A stretch of DNA of 64,000 nucleotides from Streptomyces sp. NBC_00448 (GTDB lineage Bacteria > Actinomycetota > Actinomycetes > Streptomycetales > Streptomycetaceae). Position numbers and translations under genes: made by a program. The DNA lies in contig NZ_CP107913.1 in NCBI RefSeq assembly GCF_036014115.1, positions 1,240,001 to 1,304,000 on the forward strand, read 5' to 3'. Position 1 is the first letter of the stretch. Each line of letters starts with the position of its first letter. The notes beneath the pieces were generated by a model. It made no database searches. It was not told the origin of the DNA and saw only the letters and a list, made by a program, of their open reading frames with translations. Shown here in pieces: positions 16,003-24,892 of this stretch.

Positions 16003-19000
16003 ATGAACGACGACGGCTGTCCGACGTCCGGCGGCAGTGCCCGTCCACCCGTCTCCCGGCGCCGTGTGCTGCAGGTCGCGGCGGCCGCCGCGGCCGCCGG
16101 CACCGTGGGGAGCTTCTGGCAGCCCGCCTACGCGAGCGCACCCGGCACCGCGCCCGGCGCCGCCCACGGAGCGTTCTCCACGGGGCGGTTCGCCGATCCG
16201 CCGGCGGACAGCATGCCGCTGGTCCTGTGGTTCTGGAACGGCACCGTCACCGACGACCTGATCGACTCCACGCTCGCCGATCTGCGTGCCAAGGGCATCA
16301 GCGAGGTGCTGGTCTTCCCGTTCGACACCGGCGCGCTCCAGCCGGCGTTCTTCACCGAGGACTGGTTCGCGGTGGTCGAGCACACCCTGCGCGAGGCCCA
16401 GCGGCACGGCATGCGGATCTGGCTCTTCAACGACGACTTCTTCCCCAGCGGCCGGGCCGGCGGTCTCGTGGCCGAGGGCGGTACGGTCGGCACCCGCACC
16501 TACCGGCCGCGCCCCGACCTGCGCACCAAGTGCGTGGTGCACACCGGCAGTCAGGTGACCGGAGGCGCCCGGGTGCCGCTGGCCGCCGCCGCGCTCAGTG
16601 TCGCCGGCGGCCGGCTCGTGGTGGACGCTGCCGCGTACGACGGCGTGCGCGTGCTCAAGGACGGTGCCGGCTGGGGCGATTACACGGTGTCCGGCACGGT
16701 CCGCGTCGAGTCGGGCACCGCGGGGCTGATGGTCCGCTGCGCCGACGCGTACAACGGCTACCTCGCGGACCTGCGGGCCGACGGCGGGGTGGACGTGTGG
16801 CGGCAGACCGGCGGCGCGTTCTCGCTGCTGCGCGCCGGCACCGCGGTGGCCGGGTTCGACCCCGGCGCCGACCACCGGCTCCAGGTCACCGTCGAGGGGC
16901 AGCGGATCACGCCGTCGCTGGACGGCACCGATCTGGGTCCGGTCACCGACGGTTCGCATCCCGCCGGGACGGTCGGGGTGCGGGCGACGGCGACGCAGCG
17001 CTCGTCCTGGGCCGCGCTGACCGTGACGGGCGCGGACGGCGGCCGGTGGTACGCGGGTGCGTTCGACGACCCCTCCGCCGTCCTGGACTTCGCGGTGCCC
17101 TCCGACCTGGGCGAGACGTTCGCCGCCTCGGCCCGCCCGCTGGACGCGGACGGCGACCCGGTGGCGCGGACGGTGGAGCTGACCGGCTCGGTGGGCGCGG
17201 GAGCCGTGTGGACGGTACCGGAAGGCCGGTGGCAGCTCGACGTGTTCAGCGTGCGCACGCTGGCCGACTCCGGCGGCAGCCGGCGCGACTACCTGGACCT
17301 GATGGACGACGAGGCGGTGGGCCTGTTCATGGACGCCGTGCCGGGCGAGTACGTCCGGCGCTTCCCGTGGGCGGTCGGCGGGGTGCTGCGCGGCTTCGCC
17401 GACGACGAGCCGTTCGTGGCGTCCGCGTCCGCGGAGTGGGCGCAGGTGCCGTGGTCGCCGACGCTGGCCCCGGAGATCGACCGGCTGGCCGGCGAGCTCG
17501 CCCGCGACGCGGCGGCAGGCGCCGGCAGCGCCGGGCACGGCGGCACCGGGCACGGCAGCGGAAAGGGCGCCGGAAAGGATGGCGGGAAGCCCCGACCCGC
17601 CGGGATCGGCACCGTGTTGTCGGCCGTGTTCACCGATCTCGGCGAGCACGGCGGCGAGTTGCGCGGGCTGTTCTGGCGGGCCGTGTCCAACCGCTTCTCC
17701 GACTCCTACTACAAGGGGATCGGCACCTGGACCGGCCGGCACGGCCTGGAGCTGATCTCCAATCCGCTGTGGGACGAGTACGGTCCGGCCGAGCAGATCA
17801 AGAGCACCGGCAACCTCAACACCGCGCACCAGTGGGCGCAGGTGCCGGGCACCGACCTGATCTCCGACCAGTTCCAGCGCGGCTACTACCGCACCCTGCC
17901 GCGCTGGCCGGCGTCGGCGGCCCACCAGGTGGGCCGGGAGCGGGTCTACCTGGAGGCGATGGGCGCCGCGGGCTGGCAGGTGACGCCGTCCTTCACCCGC
18001 CAGGTGATCGGGGCGTTCGTGGTGCGCGGCATCAACAAGGTGCTGCTGCACGCGCGGTTCTCCGACTCCGGCGACATCGTCTTCGCGCCGCCGTTCCAGC
18101 CGGAGAACCCGTGGTGGAACGTGTCGGCGCCGCTCAACGAGTGGATCGGCCGGCTGGTGCAGGCCGCGCGCGGCACCCCGGCGGCGCGGACCGCGCTGCT
18201 CCAGCCGCAGCGGGCCGCCGAGGCGTACCAGGACCGCCCGGAGCGGACCGCGATCGACGACGCGTTCATCGGCGCGGTGCACGCCCTGGAGGACCGCCAG
18301 ATCGACTTCGACTTCGTGGACGAGGGTGCGCTGACCGGCGACCCGGCGCTGATCGAGCACGCGCGGACATCGGGCGGCGCGCTCACCGTCGGGCACGGGC
18401 GCTACACGGTGGCGGTGCTGCCGGAGACTCCCCTGCTGTCGCTGGCGGCCGTGGCGGCGCTGACGGCGTTCGTGGACGGCGGCGGCACGCTGGTGGCCGT
18501 GGGCGAGTTGCCGGCGAAGGAGGCCGCCGGTCGTGACGCGGACCTGGCCGGAGCGCTGTCCGCGCTGTTCTCGGGCCGCCGCGCGAAGCGGGCGCTGCGG
18601 GCGGCGGACGCCCCGGCCGCGGCGGCACGGGTGGTGGCGGCGGGCGCTGCGGCGGCCGTCCTGACGCCGGCGGTGCCGGAGGTGCGGGTGCTGCGGCTGG
18701 CGCAGGGCGGCGAGGAGTCGTTCCTGGTGAACAACGAGCACGCGGCGGCGGTGGAGTCGACCGCGGTCTTCCCGGCGATCGGGGTGCCGCTGGTCTGCGA
18801 CCCGGACACCGGCGCGGCGGCGCCCGCCGGGGTGTGGCACCCGGCGGCGTTCCCCGGCCGGAGCGGCGGGGGTACGGCGGTGCCGCTCGCGCTGGAGGCC
18901 GGGCAGGCGGTGCTGGTGGTCTTCCGGCAGCCGTCCGGGGGTGATCCGGCGCACGCGGTCGCGGCGAACGTCCCGGTGCGGCAGGTGCGGGTGCGCGGCG

Positions 19001-19533
19001 CGGCCGCGGTGGCGACGGTCCAGGTGACGGCGCCGGGCACGGTCCGGGTCACCGCGCAGGACGGGGGCCGCCGCTTCGCGGGAAGCCTGGACGTCACCGA
19101 CCCGCTCGCGGCGGTGGCGCTGGACGGCGACTGGAGCTTCCGCTTCGACACCGGCGGGGCACCGGCGGCGGACCGCCCGCTGGGTTCGTGGACGGAGCTG
19201 GACCCGTCGTGGTCGGGCGCGGCGTCGTACGAGCGGACCTTCACGCTTCCCGCGGCCACGCTGTCCGGACGGCGGTGGGCGCTCGACCTCGGCGCCGTAC
19301 GCGATGTCGCGGAGGTCGAGGTGAACGGCGTCGCGCTGCCGTCCCGGCTGTGGGCGCCCTACCGGTTCGACGTGACCGACGCGCTGCACGCCGGCGCGAA
19401 CTCCGTACGGGTACGGGTGACGAACACCGGCGCCAACGTCCACGGCGACCCGCAGATGTCCGGTCTGCTCGGCCCGGTGCTGCTGCGGCCGTCCCGCGTG
19501 GAGGAGGTGCGCCTGACCCGGTCGGGCGGATGA
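16003..19533 (+). CDS. Very large secreted GH106-like glycosidase (alpha-L-rhamnosidase type)
   Basis: This 1176-residue Tat-exported protein (SRRRVLQVAAAAAAAGTVGS) starts at ATG 16003, seven bases after GGAGG. Mature residues start with the GH106-type opening FADPPADSMPLVLWFWNGTV, then the LRAKGISEVLVFPFD strand and HGMRIWLFNDDFFPSGRAGG barrel segment. Residues ~200-345 are an inserted jelly-roll (WGDYTVSGTVRVESGTAGLM) like LamG/DUF1080 carbohydrate domains. The C-terminus is a GH2-type sugar-binding domain (LDGDWSFRFD…WAPYRFDVTDALHAG). GH106 enzymes release L-rhamnose from plant pectins or glycosides. The actual sugar is unproven. Operator-like repeats lie upstream. Confidence 0.8.
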   Translation: MNDDGCPTSGGSARPPVSRRRVLQVAAAAAAAGTVGSFWQPAYASAPGTAPGAAHGAFSTGRFADPPADSMPLVLWFWNGTVTDDLIDSTLADLRAKGISEVLVFPFDTGALQPAFFTEDWFAVVEHTLREAQRHGMRIWLFNDDFFPSGRAGGLVAEGGTVGTRTYRPRPDLRTKCVVHTGSQVTGGARVPLAAAALSVAGGRLVVDAAAYDGVRVLKDGAGWGDYTVSGTVRVESGTAGLMVRCADAYNGYLADLRADGGVDVWRQTGGAFSLLRAGTAVAGFDPGADHRLQVTVEGQRITPSLDGTDLGPVTDGSHPAGTVGVRATATQRSSWAALTVTGADGGRWYAGAFDDPSAVLDFAVPSDLGETFAASARPLDADGDPVARTVELTGSVGAGAVWTVPEGRWQLDVFSVRTLADSGGSRRDYLDLMDDEAVGLFMDAVPGEYVRRFPWAVGGVLRGFADDEPFVASASAEWAQVPWSPTLAPEIDRLAGELARDAAAGAGSAGHGGTGHGSGKGAGKDGGKPRPAGIGTVLSAVFTDLGEHGGELRGLFWRAVSNRFSDSYYKGIGTWTGRHGLELISNPLWDEYGPAEQIKSTGNLNTAHQWAQVPGTDLISDQFQRGYYRTLPRWPASAAHQVGRERVYLEAMGAAGWQVTPSFTRQVIGAFVVRGINKVLLHARFSDSGDIVFAPPFQPENPWWNVSAPLNEWIGRLVQAARGTPAARTALLQPQRAAEAYQDRPERTAIDDAFIGAVHALEDRQIDFDFVDEGALTGDPALIEHARTSGGALTVGHGRYTVAVLPETPLLSLAAVAALTAFVDGGGTLVAVGELPAKEAAGRDADLAGALSALFSGRRAKRALRAADAPAAAARVVAAGAAAAVLTPAVPEVRVLRLAQGGEESFLVNNEHAAAVESTAVFPAIGVPLVCDPDTGAAAPAGVWHPAAFPGRSGGGTAVPLALEAGQAVLVVFRQPSGGDPAHAVAANVPVRQVRVRGAAAVATVQVTAPGTVRVTAQDGGRRFAGSLDVTDPLAAVALDGDWSFRFDTGGAPAADRPLGSWTELDPSWSGAASYERTFTLPAATLSGRRWALDLGAVRDVAEVEVNGVALPSRLWAPYRFDVTDALHAGANSVRVRVTNTGANVHGDPQMSGLLGPVLLRPSRVEEVRLTRSGG

Positions 19534-19588
19534 GCGTGCCGCTGGGCCGGGTGGGCGGCGCCGCGGGGCCCTGCCGTTCGGGGGGAGG

Positions 19589-20389
19589 TCAGACCGTATC
19601 CCAGGGCACCGCGGCCCATGCCTCGTCGAGCCGCGCGTACGCCGCCGGCGGGTTCGCGAAGGCGATGTCGTCCACGGTCGCGAGCGGTTGCGACGGGCAC
19701 CAGGAGTAGCAGGCGAACGCGGTCTGGAATCCGGCGAGTTCGTCCACCCGCACCGGCCGGGTGCGGGCGGGCGCGCCGATGCGGCCCAGCCCCGCCGTCA
19801 GGAGCTGCTCGGTGATGCCCGGCAGTTTCGGGCCCTGCGGCCAGGTGACGGTCTCGCCGTCCCACAGGCCGAGGTTCCAGAGGGAACCCTCCAGGACGAG
19901 CCGGTCCGGCCCGGTGAAGAGCGCGTCGTCGAAGCCTTCCGCCCTGGCCGCACGCCGGGTGTGGCTGAGCCCCGTGGTCGCGGTGTGCTTCAGGTGCGGA
20001 GCGTCCCGCAGGTAGGGCACGGCGCGCACCCGCCAGGGCGGCCGGCGCGTCTCGGCGACCGGGTCGGTCAGCGACACCATCACGCCGAGGTCGGGGGTGT
20101 CCGTGGGCACGGAGACGTCGCCGCCGCGGGCGAAGACGGCGATCCGTGCGGACACCTCGCGCGGCGCCCCGGCCAGCGCGTGGCGCAGCAGTTCGCCGAC
20201 GCGTTCCGCGCCCGGCGACGCCCCGAACATCTCCCGCGACGCCTCGTGTAGCCGCCGCAGGTGCAGCTCCCACCCGTGGACCCGGCTCCCCCGCACCTGC
20301 ATCGAGGTGAAGTGGCCGTAGTTGACGACCGCCACCCGATGGAGCTGCGCCGTGGTGGGCACCGCGCCGTCGATCTCCACATGCAGCAT
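19589..20389 (-). CDS. Aminotransferase class IV-fold PLP enzyme
   Basis: This 266-residue protein has the class IV (branched-chain aminotransferase / ADC lyase) fold. Near residue 130 HLKHTATTGLSHTRRAARAE carries the likely PLP lysine in LKHT, followed by GFDDALFTGPDRLVLEGSL, the usual E-x-x-x-x-N/S turn that binds the cofactor. The typical LPGITEQLL sequence is present. Family members make 4-aminobenzoate, transaminate branched-chain or D-amino acids; the isolated gene gives no pathway context. Start ATG 20389. Convergent with the glycosidase. Confidence 0.82.
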   Translation of the reverse strand: MLHVEIDGAVPTTAQLHRVAVVNYGHFTSMQVRGSRVHGWELHLRRLHEASREMFGASPGAERVGELLRHALAGAPREVSARIAVFARGGDVSVPTDTPDLGVMVSLTDPVAETRRPPWRVRAVPYLRDAPHLKHTATTGLSHTRRAARAEGFDDALFTGPDRLVLEGSLWNLGLWDGETVTWPQGPKLPGITEQLLTAGLGRIGAPARTRPVRVDELAGFQTAFACYSWCPSQPLATVDDIAFANPPAAYARLDEAWAAVPWDTV

Positions 20390-20533
20390 CGCGGCAGCAT
20401 ACGGACCCCGCCCGCCCGCGAACGGTCAGAACCGGTCAGGACCGGCGCCTTCCGTGGACGGGCCGGCCGCCGCCCGGCCGCCCGGCCGTGCCCGACCGGC
20501 GTGCCCGCGGGCCGGTTTCGAGGCGCCCGCCGG

Positions 20534-22354
20534 TCAACGCCCGCCGGCCGGCCGGTCGGAGGCGGCGGCGGGGCGGAGCGACGGGTCGCGGATCATCGCG
20601 CTGATCTCGGCCGCGGCGCGCTCGGCGGCCGGTTGGCGGCCGGCCCGGGCGGTCAGCCGGCCGAGGCCGACCTGGTCGAGGGTGACGTCCTGGTGCGCCC
20701 CGCTGCTGTCGAGGAACTGCCCCGCGTGGAGCGGGCCTTCGGCCGGCCGCAGGCGGAGCGTGAGCACGCCGCCGGAATAGTCGGCGCCGACGAGCCGCTC
20801 CCAGGGCACCTGGCGGCTGACGACGTGGCGCCGCACCCGCAGGCCCGCGGGGTCGGCGCTGATCCGCCAGGTCAGGACGGCGAACGGGCCCGCCAGCCCG
20901 GCCAGGGCGACGGGAGCCGCCCACACGATCCGCCACGACGTTGAGTGCTCGAGGAAACCGAAGCCGACGGCCGGCACCACCGCGAACATGGTGATCGCAC
21001 CGGTCAGGGACAGCCCGCTCGCGTGCCACCGGGTGGGAAGGGCCGCGCCCGGCCGCCGCATCGCGGCCAGCGCGTCCTGGATGCGGGCCTCGGCGGCCCA
21101 GCGCTCCTTCACCGTCAAGCCGTCGCCGTCGCCGTCGCCCCCGCCCGCCGTGGCCGCTCCCGCGTCGCCGGCGCCGTTCTCGTCCTCGTCGTCCTCGTCG
21201 GGGTCGTCCTCCGCGCCGATCCGGATCGGCCCCGCCGAGGCGTCGACGTACCAACGGCCGTTCTCCGTACGGACCGCCAGCAGCAACTCGCCGCCCTCGG
21301 CGCCGTCGGCGAACATCAGCGCCTGGCGCAGCGGCGCGGGCGGGTCGTGGTGCGGGGCGTAGTGGAGCACCGCGTGCGCGCCGGCCGTGTCGTCGTGGGC
21401 GAAGACCTCCGTGCTGCCGCCGCGCACCCGGGCCAGTACCCGCAGCACGGGCACGGGTCCGCGCCGCAGCCGGGCCGCGCGGCCGGCGGCCACCAGCCCG
21501 GAGCTGACGGCGACCACCCCGAGGCCGCCGAGTACGAGCGCGAGCAACTGCCGGTCGGCGCGGTCCCCGTACGGTTCGGCCGCCAGCAGGACGCGGCCGC
21601 CGCCGGGCAGCAGTACCCGTACGGTACTGAGGTTCCGGTAGTCGCCCTCGACGTCGAAGTGGTGCCGGCGCCGGCCGGGCAGCCGCACCACCAGGGTGCC
21701 CTCGCCGGAGTGGAACGCCACGACACGCGCGTCCACGGCCGGGGCGGTGCGCGCGGCGCGGTCGTCCGCCCGGTCGGCCTGGACGATCGATACCGTCAAG
21801 GCGGCGGCCGCAGCGCACATCGCCGCGCCCACCACCCACCGCACGGCGCCGCGTTTCGGGCGCGCGGTCCACGCCAGGACGGGGGCCCGGGCGGTGATGC
21901 CTCCGGCCGCCTCGCGGAACCGGCGCCGCTGGGCCCGCCGCAGCACCAACTTCCTTACCGACACGGCCAGTCCCCAGCACAGCCCGGCGACCACGACCGC
22001 GTCGGCGATCCGCAGGGAGGTGCCGCCCTCCCAGATGCTGGGGTCGGCCATGCAGCCGACGAGCAGCAGCCCGCACAGCACCGCCGCCTCGGGCAGCACG
22101 AACAGCCACCACAACTGCGGCCAGAACAGCATGGTGATGATGGCGTCGGTCCACTGCTCGCCGCAGGGCGCCTGCGGCGTGCACACCGGATCGGGGGCGT
22201 TCGCCATCGCCGCCACCACGCCGACGACGAGCAGCAGCGCGGGCCCCAGCGGATGCGCCCACCGCCCCGCCCGTGCGCCCGCCCACCGCGCGGTGTCCGG
22301 GGTGAGCCACGGCCGGGCGGGTATGTCCGCGAGAAGCGGCGAACTCGTCGTCAC
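20534..22354 (-). CDS. Multi-pass membrane protein with a PH-like C-terminal domain
   Basis: This 606-residue protein has an N-terminal cluster of hydrophobic helices (HPLGPALLLVVGVVAAMAN, LFWPQLWWLFVLPEAAVLCG, IADAVVVAGLCWGLAVSV), a further pair in the middle, a very acidic Asp/Glu/Gly-rich stretch (around residues 380-410), two more helices, and a final PH-like beta region (GLRVRRHVVSRQVPWERLVG). The GTG at 22354 was selected since the preceding frame is low-complexity and no better start was found. No catalytic motif is seen. Similar PH-domain membrane proteins in actinobacteria are uncharacterised. Transcribed alone. Confidence 0.6.
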   Translation of the reverse strand: MTTSSPLLADIPARPWLTPDTARWAGARAGRWAHPLGPALLLVVGVVAAMANAPDPVCTPQAPCGEQWTDAIITMLFWPQLWWLFVLPEAAVLCGLLLVGCMADPSIWEGGTSLRIADAVVVAGLCWGLAVSVRKLVLRRAQRRRFREAAGGITARAPVLAWTARPKRGAVRWVVGAAMCAAAAALTVSIVQADRADDRAARTAPAVDARVVAFHSGEGTLVVRLPGRRRHHFDVEGDYRNLSTVRVLLPGGGRVLLAAEPYGDRADRQLLALVLGGLGVVAVSSGLVAAGRAARLRRGPVPVLRVLARVRGGSTEVFAHDDTAGAHAVLHYAPHHDPPAPLRQALMFADGAEGGELLLAVRTENGRWYVDASAGPIRIGAEDDPDEDDEDENGAGDAGAATAGGGDGDGDGLTVKERWAAEARIQDALAAMRRPGAALPTRWHASGLSLTGAITMFAVVPAVGFGFLEHSTSWRIVWAAPVALAGLAGPFAVLTWRISADPAGLRVRRHVVSRQVPWERLVGADYSGGVLTLRLRPAEGPLHAGQFLDSSGAHQDVTLDQVGLGRLTARAGRQPAAERAAAEISAMIRDPSLRPAAASDRPAGGR

Positions 22355-22759
22355 CCGGGCATTATGCGCGCAGGTCCGCACACGTGTGCGCCGAACCCCC
22401 GGCCCCGCCGTCCGCCGCGCGCGACCGCCCCGACCGGGCCGCCCGACCGGCGAAACACCAGGCCCTACGGCCCCGTTCACCCCACCCGGTTCACGCATCC
22501 CGGCCGCGCGCCACGGACGCGTTCCGGCCCGGACGGAGGGGATGGCCGGTCGCGCACGACCATGCCCGCGCGATCCTGGCGGAGACGGCGGCCGGCCCCG
22601 GCACGAGCGAGGGCCGGCACGACCGGGCCGCCGAGCCGCCCCGCCCCGCCCGTGCCGTCCGCAAGACCGAGCACGGCACGCTGCGCGCCGAGCCAACGCC
22701 TCGGGACCTGCCCACGCACGGGGGACGCGGTGCGGCCGGACCTGCTGCGGACCGGCCTG

Positions 22760-23386
22760 CCGGAACCGGCACCGGAGCCGACGCGGTTCTCCCGCACCGA
22801 TCAGCCCGCCCACGGCACATCACAGCACCGCCCGCTGCCCATCCCGCCCCGCACACCGCGGCGGTGCCACGACCGCCACCCGGTACCTGCCCACCGCACA
22901 CGACTCCACCCGCTCGGTGACGGCGCATTCGGCCCGGCGACACGGCGAGCGGTCCCGGAACTGGCACCGGAGCCGACCCGGTTCCCCCGCACGAATCAGC
23001 CCGCGTTCCCCCGCACCGATCAGCCCGCCCACGGCACATCACAGCACCGCCCACTGCCCATCCCGCCCCGCACACCGCGGCGGTGCCACGACCGCCACCC
23101 GGTACCTGCCCACCGCACACGACTCCACCCGCTCGGTGCACGGCGACTCCGGCCCGGCGACACGGCGAGCGGTCCCGGAACCGGCACCGGAGCCGACCCG
23201 GTTCCCCCGCACGAATCAGCCCGCGTTCCCCCGCACCGATCAGCCCGCCCACGGCACATCACAGCACCGCCCGCTGCCCATCCCGCCCCGCACACCGCGG
23301 CGGTGCCACGACCGCCACCCGGTACCTGCTCACCGCACACGACTCCACCCGCTCGGTGGACGGCGACTCCGGCCCGGCGACGCGGA
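22760..23386. repeat. Three tandem ~220-bp direct repeats in a gene-free stretch
   Basis: A unit of 219-220 bp is repeated almost exactly: the segment GCACCGATCAGCCCGCCCAC to GCCCGGCGACACGG recurs at 22794, 23013 and 23233. Copy 1 lacks a 24-bp piece that copies 2 and 3 carry as an internal duplication (GTTCCCCCGCACGAATCAGC / GTTCCCCCGCACCGATCAGC). Because the period is not divisible by three, the frame changes in every copy, so it does not encode a single repeat protein. Every copy ends with codons for DG-x2-GPATRRAV, a peptidoglycan-binding-domain motif, in a different frame. The surrounding 22355-23622 contains no intact gene that I can support. Confidence 0.85.
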
Positions 23387-23574
23387 GGGCGGTCTCCGCC
23401 TTCCGGACCGGCCGGGGCCTGACCGCCGACGGCATCCTCGACCGCCGCACCCGGGAGGTCATCTCTCCCGACGTCGACGCGCTGTGCGCCGGTCCGCCGC
23501 TGTCCATCCGTCCGGATCAGCGGGGGCACAGCCGCCCGGCCCGGCCGAACGAGGGCACGGGCGAAGCCCGTTGA
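23355..23574 (+). pseudogene. Remnant of a peptidoglycan-binding (PG_binding_1) domain
   Basis: Downstream of the last 220-bp repeat the frame reads DGDSGPATRRAVSAFRTGRG, then LTADGILDRRTREVI, and a stop at 23572. This is the second half of a PG_binding_1 domain (dG.fGp.T..AV..FQ...GL..DG..G..T). The conserved first strand and any enzyme domain are absent and the upstream frame is repeat-derived. It looks like the tail of a cell-wall-associated protein gene destroyed by repeat expansion or deletion. Confidence 0.5.
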
Positions 23575-23622
23575 GGACGGCCCGACCGACCCCGGAACGC
23601 CCGCGCAGCGACCCGCACCGGT

Positions 23623-24480
23623 TCACGCCGTCCTCGCCGCGTCCGCCGCGGCGGCGACGAAGGAGGCGACCAGCTGGCGGCGGTCGTCCTGCGCCCACGC
23701 GAGGACGAGTTCGCTCGTGGGCGCGTCCGTCACCGGCCGGTAGACGAGGTCGGGGTGCAGGGGCTGGGCCAGCGAGCGCGGCAGCAGCGCGATGGTGCGT
23801 CCCAGCCTGATCATCTGCAGGGCTTCGGCCGCGTCCGCGACCTCGGGCCCCGGCCGGGCCTCGGGCGCTCCGGTCCAGCGCACACCCTTCCAGCGGGGCA
23901 GTGACTCCTGCGCGAGGTCGGCGAGGGTGACCTCCGAGCGGGAGGCGAGCCGATGGCCCGGCGGCAGGATCGCGACCCGTCCCTCGACCGCCAGGGTTTC
24001 GTGGTCCAGGCCGGTCATGTCGTCGAACGGCGCGTACAGCAGGGCGACATCGGCGCGGCCGTCGCGGACGTGGTCGGCGCGGTCGGTGGCTCCGCCGAAG
24101 AGGATGTCCACCTGGCGGGCGTCGGGCCGGCCGGCGTAGGAGGCCAGGATGCCGGACAGGAGGTTGCCGTCGCCGCCGGGTTTGATCACCAGGCGCAGGT
24201 GGTCGTGCCGGTCGCCGGCCCGGCGGGCCTTCTCGGCAGCCGCGCTGACGGCGTTCAGCGCGTGTCGGCCGTGGTGCAGGAGCGCTTCACCGGCGGGGGT
24301 GAGAGCGACGTGCCTGCTGGAGCGCTCCAGCAGCTTCACGCCGAGCCGGGACTCCAGCCGCCGGAGAGCTTTGGACAGCGCCGGCTGCGCGATCGCCAGG
24401 CGGGCCGCGGCATGCCCGAAGTGCAGTTCCTCGGCCACGGCGACGAAGTACTCCAGCTCGCGTGTCTCCAGTTCGGCCAT
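23623..24480 (-). CDS. LysR-family transcriptional regulator
   Basis: This 285-residue LysR protein starts at ATG 24480. Its N-terminal winged HTH is RELEYFVAVAEELHFGHAAA, RLAIAQPALSKALRRLES; the effector domain has the two-lobed pattern (LRLVIKPGGDGNLLSGIL; VAILPPGHRLASR). It diverges from a Dabb/SDR operon with a long inverted repeat in the 94-bp gap, so it very likely controls that operon and itself. The inducer is probably the SDR substrate or product. Confidence 0.92.
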   Translation of the reverse strand: MAELETRELEYFVAVAEELHFGHAAARLAIAQPALSKALRRLESRLGVKLLERSSRHVALTPAGEALLHHGRHALNAVSAAAEKARRAGDRHDHLRLVIKPGGDGNLLSGILASYAGRPDARQVDILFGGATDRADHVRDGRADVALLYAPFDDMTGLDHETLAVEGRVAILPPGHRLASRSEVTLADLAQESLPRWKGVRWTGAPEARPGPEVADAAEALQMIRLGRTIALLPRSLAQPLHPDLVYRPVTDAPTSELVLAWAQDDRRQLVASFVAAAADAARTA

Positions 24481-24495
24481 GCCGCAAGCCTACCG

Positions 24496-24526
24496 CCCGA
24501 TCCATTCCCACCAGGCATGGATCGGG
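24496..24526. promoter_or_regulatory. LysR-type operator with perfect 10-bp arms
   Basis: CCCGATCCAT and ATGGATCGGG are exact reverse complements separated by 11 bp. A third half-like GATGGATC follows at 24531. The dyad lies between the divergent LysR and Dabb/SDR genes, with the interrupted-dyad layout expected of a LysR recognition-binding site. Confidence 0.72.
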
Positions 24527-24574
24527 AACGGATGGATCTTGGACGCGCGCGAGAAGTGCCTGTTCACTCGGGGC

Positions 24575-24892
24575 ATGATTCACCACACGATGATCGTTGC
24601 GTTCGACAGTCCGATTCCCGCGAGCGAGCTGGACGCGTACATCAAGGAGTTCGAGGAACTCGTGACGAGTTCCGGCACGGTCGAGTCGGTCGCGGCCCGG
24701 CACCACATCCGTGTCCCGGGCGACGACCATGCCCCGGTGGCCGTCGCCAGCGCCATCCTGCAACTGCGCGTGGCCGACCTCGACGCCCTCAACGCGACCT
24801 TCACCCTGCCCGGGACGGTCGATCTCATCAGGCGCTGGCAGAGCCGCTATCCGTACAAGGCGATCTGGGCCAACCACGAGCCGCTGGCATGA
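24575..24892 (+). CDS. Small Dabb (stress-responsive alpha/beta-barrel)-like protein
   Basis: This 105-residue protein reads as a ferredoxin-like dimeric alpha/beta barrel: the first strand HHTMIVAFD, helix ASELDAYIKEFEELV, central RVPGDDHAPVAVASAILQL strand and C-terminal helix with SRYPYKAIW. Such Dabb proteins are small enzymes or binding proteins; some act in polyketide or terpene metabolism. It precedes and overlaps an SDR gene (ATGA), and LysR faces both. A joint catabolic or detoxification role is inferred only from the arrangement. Confidence 0.7.
   Translation: MIHHTMIVAFDSPIPASELDAYIKEFEELVTSSGTVESVAARHHIRVPGDDHAPVAVASAILQLRVADLDALNATFTLPGTVDLIRRWQSRYPYKAIWANHEPLA

Noticed and set aside
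15904..19443. 1179-codon open frame antisense to the GH106-like gene
   Set aside because: It is a mirror of a GC-rich gene with biased third positions; the product is Arg/His/Gly low complexity while the + strand encodes clear domains.
22760..23386. CRISPR-like array from the regular repeats
   Set aside because: The unit is ~220 bp with no 20-40 bp repeat/spacer alternation; spacers would be identical. It is a tandem duplication.
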